This document shows positions 1 through 11,504 of a stretch of DNA of 64,000 bases, piece after piece. Position 1 is the first letter of the stretch; each line of letters begins with the position of its first letter. The stretch lies in contig NBAZ01000018.1 in NCBI GenBank assembly GCA_002794735.1, positions 186,001-250,000 on the forward strand. The letters are read 5' to 3'. The notes below the pieces were generated by a model. That model saw only the letters and a list, made by a program, of their open reading frames with translations, was not told the DNA's origin and did no database searches. Position numbers and translations under genes: made by a program. The DNA comes from Pyrrhoderma lamaoense. Its lineage: Eukaryota; Basidiomycota; Agaricomycetes; Hymenochaetales; Hymenochaetaceae.

Positions 1-1
1 T

Positions 2-541
2 CTTAACTACGTCGACAGTGCTGTTAAGTTCCCTGTTCGAAGTGGACTTGAAGATCTTCCGGAACGAATTGACGTCTCATCTATTGCAGAGGTTGCTACC
101 GGTGTATGCGCTCCACCACCAAATGTTCTGAAGGAACACATGACAGATGTACCGCCTAGCACAAATGCTCCACTAGTTCCTTCGCCATTGTCATTTTCTC
201 TTCTTACCCATGATGGAGTATCACTTGCGGACCAGATTGCTCCCGACCAGTCCCAGTGGGCTGATTGGACGGATGGACTGAATATGTTGAGACGTGACGG
301 TGGTCATGTTGCGACTCAAGAAACTGCGGGTTTTGTACAGGCTCTCACAGAAATCGGGCTTAAAATCAAACTTCTCGGTGAGTGCATGTACTGGGATTGT
401 GGTATAACATCTTTTGAATCTCCCCCCCCCCCAGATTTGTCAGGAGAAAAAGTCGAAATACCAAGTGGGCTGATTGCCGGTGCCCCACCTCCAACAAATG
501 ATTTCTTCTTTTCTGATCTTTCTTTCGATACCCAAGTGTAA
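2..541 (+). CDS. ELMO/CED-12 family protein, C-terminal end (5' partial)
   Basis: The frame is open from base 2 and ends at TAA 539-541. One 57 nt GT-AG intron (378-434) splits an Asp codon. Its 3' splice site follows an unusual run of twelve C residues (422-433). The spliced C-terminus has WTDGLNML, then a helix ending KIKLLDLSGEKVEIPSG, then a Pro-rich tail with a TNDFFFSDLSF end. This matches the end of the PH domain and the Pro-rich tail of ELMO proteins (WTDGLNxL ... IKLRLLDLENIxIP). Known ELMO proteins partner DOCK-type Rac GEFs at the plasma membrane; that role is inferred from family. The N-terminal armadillo/ELMO domain lies outside the window. Confidence 0.8.
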   Translation, partial: LNYVDSAVKFPVRSGLEDLPERIDVSSIAEVATGVCAPPPNVLKEHMTDVPPSTNAPLVPSPLSFSLLTHDGVSLADQIAPDQSQWADWTDGLNMLRRDGGHVATQETAGFVQALTEIGLKIKLLGECMYWDCGITSFESPPPPDLSGEKVEIPSGLIAGAPPPTNDFFFSDLSFDTQV

Positions 542-894
542 TTATCTGGATCTCTTAAATTGCTTTCTATTCTATAAGTTAATGCAATTATCTTAAATAG
601 CATAGCTGCAGATTGATTCTGTGAATTGATGTAAGCTAGGACAGCATGTAAACACTTTTCTTTTCGTAGGATACATAAATAAACGTGTATGCGCATATAA
701 TAATCAAAAGAAGCATTAAATCTACCGAACGAGTAGGCTGAGTTGATCGGCATGACCAAAAGGGATGTACGTAAAAAGAGGCGCATATTTGTCGGGACCT
801 TGGAGGGGTCACTTTTCTAAAAATCGGACGACAGGGTACCCAGTCGTTTACGGCAGACGTCTCCCTCCCTCCTCCCTTACCTCTTACGACCATC
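542..894. other. Intergenic: ELMO 3' side and MTHFR promoter
   Basis: AT-rich 3' flank followed by a C/T-rich stretch (about 860-880) just before the MTHFR start. The short reading frames here match nothing I recognise. Confidence 0.5.
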
Positions 895-3009
895 ATGAGG
901 ATATCCGAAAAAATCTCCCAGGCGGACAAGGAGGACAGAGTATGGTGGTCTTTTGAGTATTTTCCACCCCGTACTGCTCAGGTAAGGCATCTACACTAAA
1001 TTTAGTACTTCTGAGTCAGAGAAAGCTAATTCTATATCGTCGTTCGTAGGGGTTGCAAAATTTGTTAGATCGTATCGAGCGCATGCGTGCTCTGGGCCCA
1101 GAGTTCATTGATATAACCTGGTACGTCAAATGTCTCATCTTGTTTGCTTTCATTCACTAATGTGCATTTATCCAGGAATGCTGGGGGCGAACTTCAGATT
1201 TAACATCGGAGATGGTCAAGACGTGCCAAGGTCTTATTGGAATTGAAACTTGCATGCACCTTACTTGCACCAATATGCCAAAAGAGAAGGTTGACATTGC
1301 TCTGAGGGTATGTGATCTAGACAGATAGTTCAAAGAGTTGTATGTGTTAATCGATGATTAACTACAGGAGGCTAAGCAGCACGGATGTCGTAACATTCTC
1401 GCTCTCCGAGGTGATCCACCCATGGGAAAGGACGTCTGGGAGGCAACGGAGGGGGGCTTTGTCCATGGGATTGATCTCATCAAGCATATACACAAACATT
1501 ATGGCGACTACTTCGATATAGCAGTTGCAGGTTTCCCTCAGCATATGCTACTCCCTCCAGACGAACTTGCATTTGAGATGAAATGTTTGAAGGAAAAAAT
1601 CGATGCTGGTGTGAATTTCATTTTCACTCAGATGTTCTACGATGTCGATATCTTCATCAAATGGGTTCATGCAGTCCGCGCAGCTGGAATCACAATCCCG
1701 ATCATCCCTGGGATTGCTCCAGTGCAGACATGGAACGGGTTCATGCGTGCCACTAGTCTAGCAAAAACTGTCATCCCCAAGCATTTCATGGATGCTCTTG
1801 AACCTCACAAAAACGATGACGAGCGGGTGCGGGCCATTGGAGTCAAGCTTGTCGCCGAAATGTGTCGCCGAATCCTCGCCGAAGACCTCGGAATTCGAGG
1901 ATTACATTTCTATACAATGAATCTGGAGAAAGCAACGAAAATGCTTCTGGAGGAACTTAATCTCGTGCCGCGTGTCGAGACAATTAAGCCCTTGCCCTGG
2001 AGGCAAAGTCTCACTCCGACTCGTCGTCAGGAGACAATTCGACCGATTTTCTGGGCAAACCGGACGAAGTCGTATATTGCTCGTACTGAGAACTGGGATG
2101 AATACCCAACGGACGGTTTGGGACTCTCGAAGTCCTGCATTCGGTGAACTTGATGGTTATGGTGTTTGGCTCAAACAGACGGTCAGTTTTGATTATTCTT
2201 TGCCAGACTTCGTTCTCAATATCAACATCACAGAAAGAGGAAGCGTTAAAGATTTGGGGATCTCCAACCTCATTTGCTGAGATCGCAGATTTATTTGCCC
2301 GATTCTGTCGATCTGAGCTTTCTTCTTTACCCTGGTCGGACGAAGCACCATCTGCAGAAACTGGAGTAATCAGTGAACAACTCTCGAAGATGAATGCGCT
2401 TGGCTTCTTGACTATCAACTCACAGCCAGCTGTGAACGGCGCACCCTCGGATGATAAAATCCATGGATGGGGTCCAGGAAATGGTTACGTATATCAGAAA
2501 GCATATCTTGAGTTCTTTGTGCTCCCCGAGCTACTTGAAACATTGCTCCCATTCATTGAACGTGATCCTCAGTTAACATACTATGTAATCAACAAACGCG
2601 GGGACCTTCGCACAAACACAAAATCAGACGGACCAAATGCAGTGACATGGGGCGTCTTCCCTGGAAAGGAGATCATCCAGCCAACTATAGTGGAGGCGGT
2701 TAGCTTCATGGCATGGAAGGTACAGACAATATTATATTGTTAATAATTTTTGTATTGATTGTATTGATCTTGTTTTTCTACAAGGACGAGGCTTACGAAC
2801 TTGGCCGACAATGGGCCCGACTTTACGAACCTGATTCACCCACAAGCAAACTGATTACTGATTTCATGGAGTCCGCGTTCCTTGTCAATGTTGTTCATAA
2901 CGACTTCAAAGATCCAGAAGCTATTTTCAAACCGTTTTTCCTTGCAGGCGAGGCCTACAACGCACGAAAAAATACCACTTCGGACGTAACTGTCAACGGA
3001 GTCCACTAA
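895..3009 (+). CDS. MTHFR: Methylenetetrahydrofolate reductase
   Basis: Six exons: 895-981, 1050-1120, 1176-1307, 1368-2181, 2234-2719, 2785-3009. The N-terminal TIM-barrel domain shows WWSFEYFPPRT, DITW, SDLTSEMVKTCQ, HLTCTNMP, NILALRGDPP and FIFTQMFYD. These are the FAD and folate-binding landmarks of MTHFR, which reduces 5,10-methylene-THF to 5-methyl-THF for methionine synthesis. The fungal/animal C-terminal regulatory half follows (ENWDEYP, SPAFGELDGYGVWLKQT, WGVFPGKEIIQPT, GRQWARLYEPDS). Three single-base gaps break the frame: GGGGG at 1183-1187, CCCAA at 2105-2109 and GGG at 2120-2122. With three bases restored the exons sum to 1818 nt (605 aa), a normal length for the family. I therefore suspect sequencing errors. 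MET12- and MET13-type paralogues cannot be told apart here. Confidence 0.93.
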
Positions 3010-3641
3010 CGACACAGTTCTAAGAATATAACATATACAGGACTACACACACGCACATTGACTTATTATCAGACTTTTCGCATAAGTATTAATTTCCTAC
3101 TACTTATTACTCTTGTCTTGCTTGAAGTGCAAAGGCAACAAAATGTGTAACACTGTATACTAGACATCCTATCTTTTTTTTCTTACTTTTCGTTTTCGGG
3201 TTCAACCCCCGGTAACATAATTATCTCTACCATTACCACTTACCTCCCTACTTCCCGTTTAACATCCATGACACTTACATTGCTTGCATTACATCATCTA
3301 CCACGAACATCTCTGCATTGTCCTTGCATCAACTGCATGTTTCTTTGTTTTTGCTTTTTTTTCTCTCTTCCAGCTTGCTTTCCATACATTCAGCGTTGTT
3401 GCCAGTTTATGACGTAGTTTACTGAATCAAAGAAGAGAAGTCTGATAACCAGTGGGTTTTCCCACTTTGGTAGACTTTTTTTTGTTTAACACTTTTTGCA
3501 TCACCGTGAGAACGTCTGTCACCCCAGATCAAATGGTCAGAACATAGATTACCCCCTGTCCCTAATTTCATATGTCCTTATTAAAGCCATTATCCCACAA
3601 CAAGTGGTCATTAACATGTGAATCCGTTGATATTGACACCC
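3010..3641. other. Intergenic, AT/pyrimidine-rich
   Basis: Holds the MTHFR 3' untranslated side and the acyl-CoA dehydrogenase promoter. T-rich tracts occur around 3170-3190 and 3340-3370. No gene seen. Confidence 0.5.
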
Positions 3642-5503
3642 ATGAACACCACTAGAAAGATTCCGTTTTCTGAAGCGTCCTGGATTTCAAGTACTGATTC
3701 AGTGTTCGTTCTTCTTGAACATTGTTTATAAGTCACGAAAATGATATCTAGCTATTAGACACCGACGTGAATCACATTATAAGCTACAAAGTTGGCTTAG
3801 AGACTTCTTTGAGGTTGAAATCTTTCCAGATGCTCAGAAGTGGGAGGTGGATGGTGCGTTCATTATCTCAGTTTTTTATAATCCTGCCTATGCTTTAACT
3901 TTTCCCAGGGAATGTTCCTAGAGAAGTGCTTACATCTTAGATAACTATTATCATGATCAAAAATATACCGATTTAATGTATTTAAAAACACTATAGGCTT
4001 ATGAAAAGATGGCAAGGAAAGGTCTTCTCCTCCCAACTCTTCCACGTAAATATCGAACGGGGCGAACCTTCCTGCTGATATTTCTGATCATGGTGAAAAT
4101 TCTCGTTACTTTACCGAGACTCGTGAGGCTTATTTTCAATCATCTTGATAGAGTGGGATTTGTTCCATACAATGATGGTACATCATCACAAGTGAATTAT
4201 GCATGAGCGAACCTGATGAATGTCGAAACTACAGATAAACGAGGAATTTTCTCGTTCTCCAGCCACTGGCATTTCCTGGGCTCTGACAGCAGGAAACAGT
4301 ATTGGCTGTCCTCCCATCTTGAATTATGGGAGTGAAGAACAGAAGTCTCAATTCCTACCAAGGGTTTATAAAGGTGAAATATCCTTTTGTCTTGCAATCA
4401 CGGAGCCTGGTGGTTAGTATGGTTGATTTGTGGGTATATACCAAACTGTTAGGCTGACACCGGTAACAAATGAAGCTGGTTCCGATGTATCTGGAATATC
4501 AAACTACAGCTATCACGGATCCCGATGATCCATCGACGTTTCTTGTTAGCGGACGCAAGAAATGGATCACTACTGGTCTCTTCGCTGATTATGCAACGAT
4601 GCTAGTCCGAACATCTAAAGATACTGAAGGAATGAATGGTCTCTCACTTCTGATCGTACCTCTTAAAACAGCAACAGGGGGGCGCCCTCTGGTGTCACTA
4701 TCCGGGCTATACGCGTGAGCGGATTGAGTGCGTCGGGAACAGCATTGATATCCTTGCAAGGTGTGCGAGTAACAAAGAAGAATATTATCGGAAAAGAAGG
4801 CAATGGGTTTGCGATGGTAATGGGAAACTTCAACCCAGAGAGATTGAGCCTCGCAATTACTGCACTGACACTTGCTCGAATCTGCCTTGCTGATTCATGG
4901 GAGCACGCAATGCGAAGAAGGACCTTTGGGAAGCCTTTGATCAGTAACCAAGTAAGCTCTTGGCTGTCTGTATGCCCTAGACATGTTTAGTCCTCATCCT
5001 TTTCTAAAGATAATCAGAGCAAAATTGGCTAGTATGGCCCGTAGTCTTGAATCAACATATGCGTGGTATGAGAGTATTGTATCTGACATTGAACAGGCTG
5101 CAGTTCGCTTGGATAGAAACAGTGACGGATCAAAGGATTATGCAAATGTCTATAGTCGTCCCGAGATCGGAGCTCGTCTCGCTTTTTTGAAGGTCCAAGC
5201 TGGTAAAGTAAGTCGAATCAGCATACATTTTCCTCATGTCGTTGTTTCTCTTCCTCCCCTCTCTTAGCCTGACATAGAGAGATGTTATAGACCCTAGAAT
5301 GCCTTTCTCGTGAAGCGCAGCAAATTTTTGGCGGTGCTGGTATGACACGCGATGGGGTGGGCGCTAGAGTTGAGCAGATAAGTCGAGATATGCGCGTATT
5401 TATCGTTGGTGGAGGAAGTGAAGAAATACTTGATGATCTTGGTATTCGCTTGGCGATGTTGTCCTTGAAGCGGACTAAGGGAGCAGGAGAAGTGAAGTTA
5501 TGA
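3642..5503 (+). CDS. Acyl-CoA dehydrogenase family flavoprotein
   Basis: Nine exons: 3642-3690, 3752-3853, 3909-3925, 3997-4092, 4152-4177, 4235-4412, 4476-4951, 5010-5207, 5291-5503. Exon 3 is a 17 nt microexon. The translation carries the ACAD landmarks in order: GNSIGCPPILNYGSEEQK, FCLAITEPGAGSDVSG (FAD/substrate loop), KKWITTG, the ASGT strand region, GFAMVMGNFNPERL, RRTFGKPL, QQIFGGAGMTRDG and SEEILDDLG. Members oxidise acyl-CoA thioesters in mitochondria or peroxisomes; the exact substrate is not predictable. Three frame breaks occur: GGGG 4059-4062 short by one, AAA 4501-4503 long by one, and a G6 run 4677-4682 short by one. Corrected length is about 451 aa, normal for the family. Either an undercorrected sequence or an early pseudogene; I favour the former. 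Confidence 0.85.
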
Positions 5504-6049
5504 AATATTCTTTTGTGAATTATCTTGTTTTCGATTCAATGGTCGGTTGCTTTCGTGTACCACAAGGGCATTGCATGCCACATGTCACATGAAAATAGGA
5601 GTGGAAGTTACTTGAACAAATGATCGGAACAGAGAACTCCGTGCCTCTCAATTTGTCAGGGGTTGGACGAGATGAAGGTTGAGTTCGTTTAAGCACCTGC
5701 CGCCGCTCGGTTAAGATTAATCCGTCATGTAGATCTATGTTGTTCTTTTTTATCTTGCCACCTCACTGGTTTTCTTGATATCTTTCCTTATATGGAAGTA
5801 ATTCCTGAACGTAGCACTCACAGATCACTATTTAACGGATATATTTGAGTATCGGATAGATGAATGATTTCCGTTTACGGACCCTCCGTATAGACCAGGG
5901 CCGGTCGGACAAGATATACTTTTACACGATATATAAATCTGTCTAGGATTAGGACATGAGGGACAAGTGTGGCATTACGGACGGCTGACCCCTCCTTCCC
6001 CCTCCCCCCTTTCTTCTTTTTATAGTTGATCTCCTAGAGGTTTGATATC
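5504..6049. other. Intergenic between ACAD and GH43
   Basis: No coding signal seen. A C/T-rich block (5990-6020) and TTTTATAG near 6019 lie just upstream of the GH43 start and are plausible core-promoter elements. Confidence 0.4.
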
Positions 6050-7778
6050 ATGCTGTCGATAACTTCTGCTATCAAAATCTTGGGACTAGCTACCTCTGCA
6101 GCAGCGTTGACTGGAGACCTAGGTCTTCATGATCCCTCCATGTGTAAGAGGGATGACGGAACTTACTTTTTATTCTCTACTGGGGTGGGAATCGAGACGC
6201 GAACTTCAAGTGATAGAACTGACTGGCAGTTCGTTGGGAGGGTATTTCCTGACGGTGCTTCTTGGACGGATGATTATACAGGTTCTTCGAATGGGTATGT
6301 CAAAGCACCTTTTTCCCGTGATCGTCAGTTGTTTTCTATAGTGTATCTGATTATTTATTTTAGAAATATCTGGGCTCCTGACTGTACTATAGTTGATGGT
6401 GAATTCTATGTATGTGGTTCTCGCCAGTTTTCTTTGGCCTTCCAATTAATCTGCTTGTCTCTGTTATAACACTCAGCTTTACTATTCGGCCTCAACACTG
6501 GGGTCCCAAAATGTAATTAATTATGTTCCATCTTTTCTCTCAAATTTGTTGTTAAACAAGCATTTTCGTATCTTAGTCTGCAATCTTCCTCGCAACTTCT
6601 CCTTCAGGAGAGCCGGAACATGGACCAATAAAGGATTAGTCACCTCTACTACTTCTGACGATGACCATAATGTATGCCGTAGTATTATTGACATTATTCA
6701 TCATATGATGCTAACAGTATTCTTTAGGCTATTGATCCAAAGTGAGCTTTACATACCATTTACCATGTTTGATCTATAGAAACTAATAATAAATACGAAT
6801 CCCGATTAGCTTGATAATTGGTGAGCCTCTACTTAACATAGTCAAGGCAGCGTCCTTGATTAACACCGATTTGTAGATGGTGACAACTGGTATCTGTCAT
6901 TTGGTAGTTATTGGACTGGAATCAAAGGAGCCCCGTAAGTCAGGTCTAGTTTCAATTCCTGGATCCAAATTATACTCACATCCTCTCATATCTCTTTCTC
7001 ATCCAAAAATCCAATTGGGATTCATCAACATGGAAATATGATATTATTCTTCTCAATCTTTAACATGATACCAAATCATCAATGTTCAAATACCTTACAT
7101 ATGTTAGGGTGGACTCAAGCACAGGAATGCTTACTACGACGGCTTTCGACTCCCTTGCTGAACGTAACGGGAGTAAAACTGCTATAGAAGGATCAGTTAT
7201 CTGGAAAGAAGGAGACTATTACTACCTCTTCTCATCTTGGGATGCATGTTGCAATGACTTGAAAAGTACTTATAATGTTCGCGTTGGACGGTCTCAGACG
7301 TACGTGCACTTTTATCACTATGATTTACTCTCTGTGAAATATGCTGTAACTTAAAATGTGTCCATTAATCTTAATTTTATACTTCTAGTGTTGATGGAGA
7401 TTACGTCGATCAGTCTGGATACCCGCTCACCAAGGGCGGTGGAACGCTCGTCCTTGGCGCACATGATTCTATCATCGGACCAGGTGGACAAGAGCTGTTG
7501 TCTGACTTGGACGGAACTATCCTAATTTACCGTACGTTGTCCAAAATACTATCAACAAATACATATTTCTTGTGGGAAGATATTGTTTACTTACTGGTTT
7601 TTTCTTCTTTCGTAAAAATAGATTACTATTCTTCGGCGGGTCATTCGATTGGAAACGTAAGACGGATACATTTGCTTAAACATTATGCATAGCGCTGACT
7701 GTTGTGTTAATATAAATTTAGCTTGGTATAGCCCGACTTGATTTCTCAAGTGGCTGGCCTGTAGTTTCCTCATCCTAA
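6050..7778 (+). CDS. Secreted glycoside hydrolase family 43 (arabinan endo-1,5-alpha-L-arabinosidase type)
   Basis: The N-terminus is a signal peptide (MLSITSAIKILGLATSAAAL). The mature start LGLHDPSMCKRDDGTYFLFST carries the GH43 catalytic-base Asp (HDPS) in blade 1. Then come NIWAPDC, FYLYYSAS, SAIFLATS, NWYLSFGSYWTGIKG, EGSVIWKEGDYYYLFSSWDACC (the EGS Glu is the expected general acid), GGGTLVLGAH and a C-terminal YHYYSSAGHSIGN...LGIARLDFSSGWPVV. These are typical of fungal GH43 arabinanases, which cut pectic arabinan outside the cell. Many short introns, including a 14 nt exon (6728-6741). One base is missing at CC 6613-6614. The join between 6741 and about 6877 could not be resolved and may hold a second lesion. 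Stop 7776-7778. Confidence 0.85.
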
Positions 7779-7929
7779 TCTGTAAGACTGAAGGAAAGAA
7801 GGCCAATCAAATCATCTAGCTTTCCTTTTTATCTTACTGTCATGATTTCATGTATTGTGTATTACTAGTACTAAGTTACTGCAATTATTTTTTCCGCTTT
7901 CTTTTGTTTGTTTCTCTGAACATGATGTA

Positions 7930-8689
7930 TTCCTCGCTTTTCAAGTAGTAATTGGTGAATCTCTAGATTCTTCAATTTTATCCTCAGTTATTTGGGCTAG
8001 CTGCCTCTGCCTCAGATCGACTGAGGACCTCGCTCTATATGACCCATGAAATTGTAAAAGAGACGAAGGTATGCAATCCTCGTTTCCCAGCGAGTGGATG
8101 GGTTTGACATAATAGCGAACCTGGTTTACCACTTATAAATATTCAGTTCTGGAGTTTGGAGATTCGAAGATCTTCGAAGTACATGTATGTACATATACAC
8201 CCTTTCTTTTGTACTTGGTTTTAGAGCGCTTTGAGCTTTCTGTGTGTGTGCGGCAAGTATGGAGATGATGCTACGTACTTTGTTGATTTGATAATTCCTG
8301 AAAATGATGGAGGTTGCGTTTATCAAGCTAGGTGGTGGAGCCCTCGTTCTTAGCGCTCATAGTCCTAATTTCGGACGTAGGGACAAGAGCTTAATTCGGA
8401 CTTTGATGATGATACTTTTTGATCTTACCGTATGTTACCCAAAACTATCCATCAAAGTTTTATTTTTTTTTCCTATCCTCTTATTTATATATTTTTTTAT
8501 TTTCAGAAAAATGGAATTGTTAAACGTCTGCAGGACATTCCATATGTAATGTATAATTTAGAAATATGCTTCAAAGTAAAGTATCCTACTAACTCCGAAT
8601 TCTGTTTGTTCATGATAGTATGTATAACTCGGCATAGCGCCCGACCTGACTTCCCAAGTGGCTGGCCCGTAGTCTTCTCTTCTTCCTAG
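7930..8689 (+). pseudogene. Decayed tandem copy of the GH43 gene
   Basis: Pieces of the preceding GH43 gene recur in order. Near 7985-8070 a signal-peptide-like stretch is followed by LYDP and CKRDEG-like residues, matching the N-terminus. At about 8318-8440 there is a GGGALVLSAH copy of GGGTLVLGAH. At about 8631-8688 LGIARPDFPSGWPVV copies the C-terminus, with a stop just after. The whole catalytic middle is gone and the remaining frames are broken. Spacing and order show it arose by tandem duplication followed by internal deletion. No product is expected. Confidence 0.8.
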
Positions 8690-9074
8690 TTTTTAGGGGT
8701 TTTAAGAGGTAAGGGATAGATATAGCTACTTTATCTTTATTCTTCTCCTAACACTGCAATTCCGTAACAATCACATTTTACAATATCCTAGCATCGTCAA
8801 TCTTTCTTTCTTGCCTTTCTCATATACGCATCACATGTATTGATGATGAGATCTACAAATAGTCATATTCAATACACTTTTCCGGAATGATCGGTGTTTT
8901 TTCGAAGACTTGGTTCGGAGCATGTCACTCTATAATAAGAAATATTGATCTATGAAAAAGTCTCTTCTCCAATATCTTGGGGGGGGGGGGTTGTCTTAAC
9001 ACTACCACGATGTCTCCTAGTCTAGTGGACGGTGTGCCCCACTGAAAGGTGATGGGAAGGGAGTTTATAGGATT
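8690..9074. other. Intergenic with a G12 tract
   Basis: AT-rich, with an uninterrupted run of twelve G at about 8980-8991, a likely slippage site. No gene supported. Confidence 0.4.
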
Positions 9075-9431
9075 CGTATTGTGGGTAACAGTGGTAAGTC
9101 TAGACAGCGCCGCGTTGTCTTCGTAGAATGATATGGGAGTGTGATAACCAAATTGATATAATTGAATACGATACAACATACCACGCTTATAATCGACGCC
9201 TTTTTGATAACGCTCGGAAAGGTGTTGGCAAGGCAAGTTGGTTCACAGATGTTGATTGAGAAGTGATTGCATATACAGTAGTGTGGTGTCAATGGGACCA
9301 TCATAATTCGAAATATGGTAATACCCTGTACAAACTAACCAAACGCTACGCTATGTTGTCATTTCACCAACTCGCGATATCACGTACACGCCGTCCGCGG
9401 TGTGATTGCATTTGACTGGAAACTTCTTTAG

Positions 9432-10179
9432 TCAACGCTCGCAGATGAGCTTGGGGTGATACTTGGGCTGCCCGTCATCCATCTCGATACCCTGTTCTGG
9501 AACCCTGGCTGGGAAAAGACGCCATCCGAGGAGTTTCGTGAGAAGCTAAAGGCGAGGATAAGATGTATTAAGATTGAAGCTAGGATTGATGGTGGGAATG
9601 AGGTCGATTTGAGAGAAAATGAGTGTGGGTGGATTGTTGATGGATGTTATGAAAAGAGGTTGGGAGATATGCTTAGTTGTGAGACGGATATCGTTTGTGA
9701 GTAGATTTGATATTTGCAGTTATTGCTACTTCCGCTTTTCCCTTCTTGCTGATTGCTGCTATGAAACTTGAATGTGATGCGTTCACTTTCATCATTCATG
9801 ATTACAAATAATATCATCACCTCCATCAACTCGATTGTCGATTATATTTATTTCTTGTTTCACTCTCTATGTAAAAGGGCTAGATACACCGTTCTTGCTG
9901 TACTTCCCTCGCTTGTGCTGGCGCACTTTGTTACGACTCACACGAAAACGGCCTCCATGTGCTCCCGGATGCGAAGAGATGGCAAAGGAGGTCTTCTTGT
10001 CGACGAACAGCATTTTGTGGTGGGGGATTACGAATCATCGGGTTGTGAAGAAGCGTTGGCAGGCTCGGTTTGTAAGGGATGATGTACGCTTTGGGGGTAA
10101 GATCAGGAGAATTGGTGGTTGGGGAGGAGAGTTGATGAGATGGAAGGAAGATGTTAGGAAGATAGTGAGAGGAGAATGA
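9432..10179 (+). CDS. P-loop NTPase, adenylate-kinase-like (FlaR/topology-modulation type); 5' end unresolved
   Basis: Two supported exons, 9432-9696 and 9878-10179, separated by a 181 nt intron that is long for this window. The first reads STLADELG, then VIHLDTLFWNPGW, SEEFREK and WIVDGCYEKRLG. The second begins VWLDTPFLLYFPRLCWRTLLR and ends with PPCAPGC, EVFLSTNSILWW, FGGKIRRIGGWGG. The LDTLFW...W-V-DG-Y...D-V-WLD series is the LID/CORE pattern of small adenylate-kinase-like P-loop proteins; the substrate is unknown. A candidate start of the Walker A (RIVGNSGKS-like) lies at 9075-9100, but the exon linking it could not be fixed. AATAAA near 10264 may be the polyadenylation signal. Confidence 0.65.
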
Positions 10180-11504
10180 AGAATGGCTTTTCTACATCGA
10201 ACGAGTCGGAGCCCGAGCGTGATGCTACGTATATAATGATAATCAATCGTAGGATCCACTTCTAATAAAATGTAAACACTCGGGTTTTGGTACAGTGGTG
10301 TTCTTAATATAGCAGTACTAGTGATTGCTGCTCTTTTTGAAGATCGGTGACAGCATAGGCACGGCTGCGCGTAGTACCCTGCCAGTCATCATCCTTGGCC
10401 ATCTCCATACTTGGACATGTGGCACATATCGTTCCGCCGCTCAAAGCCATCAATGCACATGTATACTCATCTAGGGGATCTTGGACAGTTCCTTCATAGA
10501 GATGATAGGTATCGCAGACGATAAGCACGTAAGACAGCACAACCTCTCAATCGAGGTGAGGTGAAGCGAGAAGGTACATTCATCAAATGCATAGAGACAG
10601 CCCATCATTCTAGACTGCACAGAACTTGGAATCAGTGAGTGCACCAATTACTACTAATAGTAACTATTACTACAGGAATAAGTATATGTAATGAATGCTA
10701 TCTGAGCCGGACTAACTAGAGGGTACTCTTTCTCTTATTTTAACCCTCCGTCATTGATGTATCTACTGAACCCATATCTTTGGTAACATAGATATCAGAG
10801 TGATTGCTACGTTAAGGGTCGATAGATTGATTGATATGATTATACTTCAACGTGCGTTAGCAGAAAAATGTAGGAAATTGGTTCTGAAGGGGACCCTCGG
10901 AGTGAGGAGGCACAACCTAGTCGTCTGTTCATACCCGGGATCTCTGGCTCCTTTTAGGAAACCTGGGCATTTGTAGGGCTTATGAAACCCGTAACTTATA
11001 GCCTACGTAGTAAGTGGCCAACTTTGCATTCTTTTTTCCCCACGATAACAATTTAATTAGTATTATTATAAATATATTAACCGAGCAATCTGAACTGAGC
11101 TGGATAATTACCAGAGAAGTGGACTTGTGTGCGAGTGATGAGTAACCGGAAAGGTATGTGCGAGAAGTGCGATGAAAAGTTATGATATTATTAATAAGAC
11201 AAGGAAAAATGCGTTGAAACTGAAGAGCCGTCGACCGGGCTTCGGTTCGGGAAGTGGCGTCGAGTAAAGGGGCGGCTGTGATTGGACATACCGGATTTGG
11301 AACGACCTGGAGGGTACTCACTTTGAGTTGTTCATATTAAATTTATGATTACTTATATATTTTCATAACCCTTCTCTCGCCTTCCTTTCCTATCAACCCC
11401 TCTCGTCGTCATATCCCCGTGGACGACAGCACGCACTCTTCCTTCTCACCCTTACTCTCACACTCACTTGGCAGAATCCATCTTACTCACCTCACCGATT
11501 GACA
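10180..11504. other. Intergenic, no recognisable gene
   Basis: Short minus-strand frames of 78 aa (10304-10540) and 113 aa (10980-11321) show no domain and look like chance. The last 150 bases before the ZIP gene are C/T-rich with many CTCAC repeats, consistent with a basidiomycete promoter. Confidence 0.45.

Noticed and set aside
3190..3215. tRNA gene (GGTTCAACCCCCGG resembles a B box)
   Set aside because: No A box, anticodon arm or pairing acceptor stem lies at the right distance upstream.
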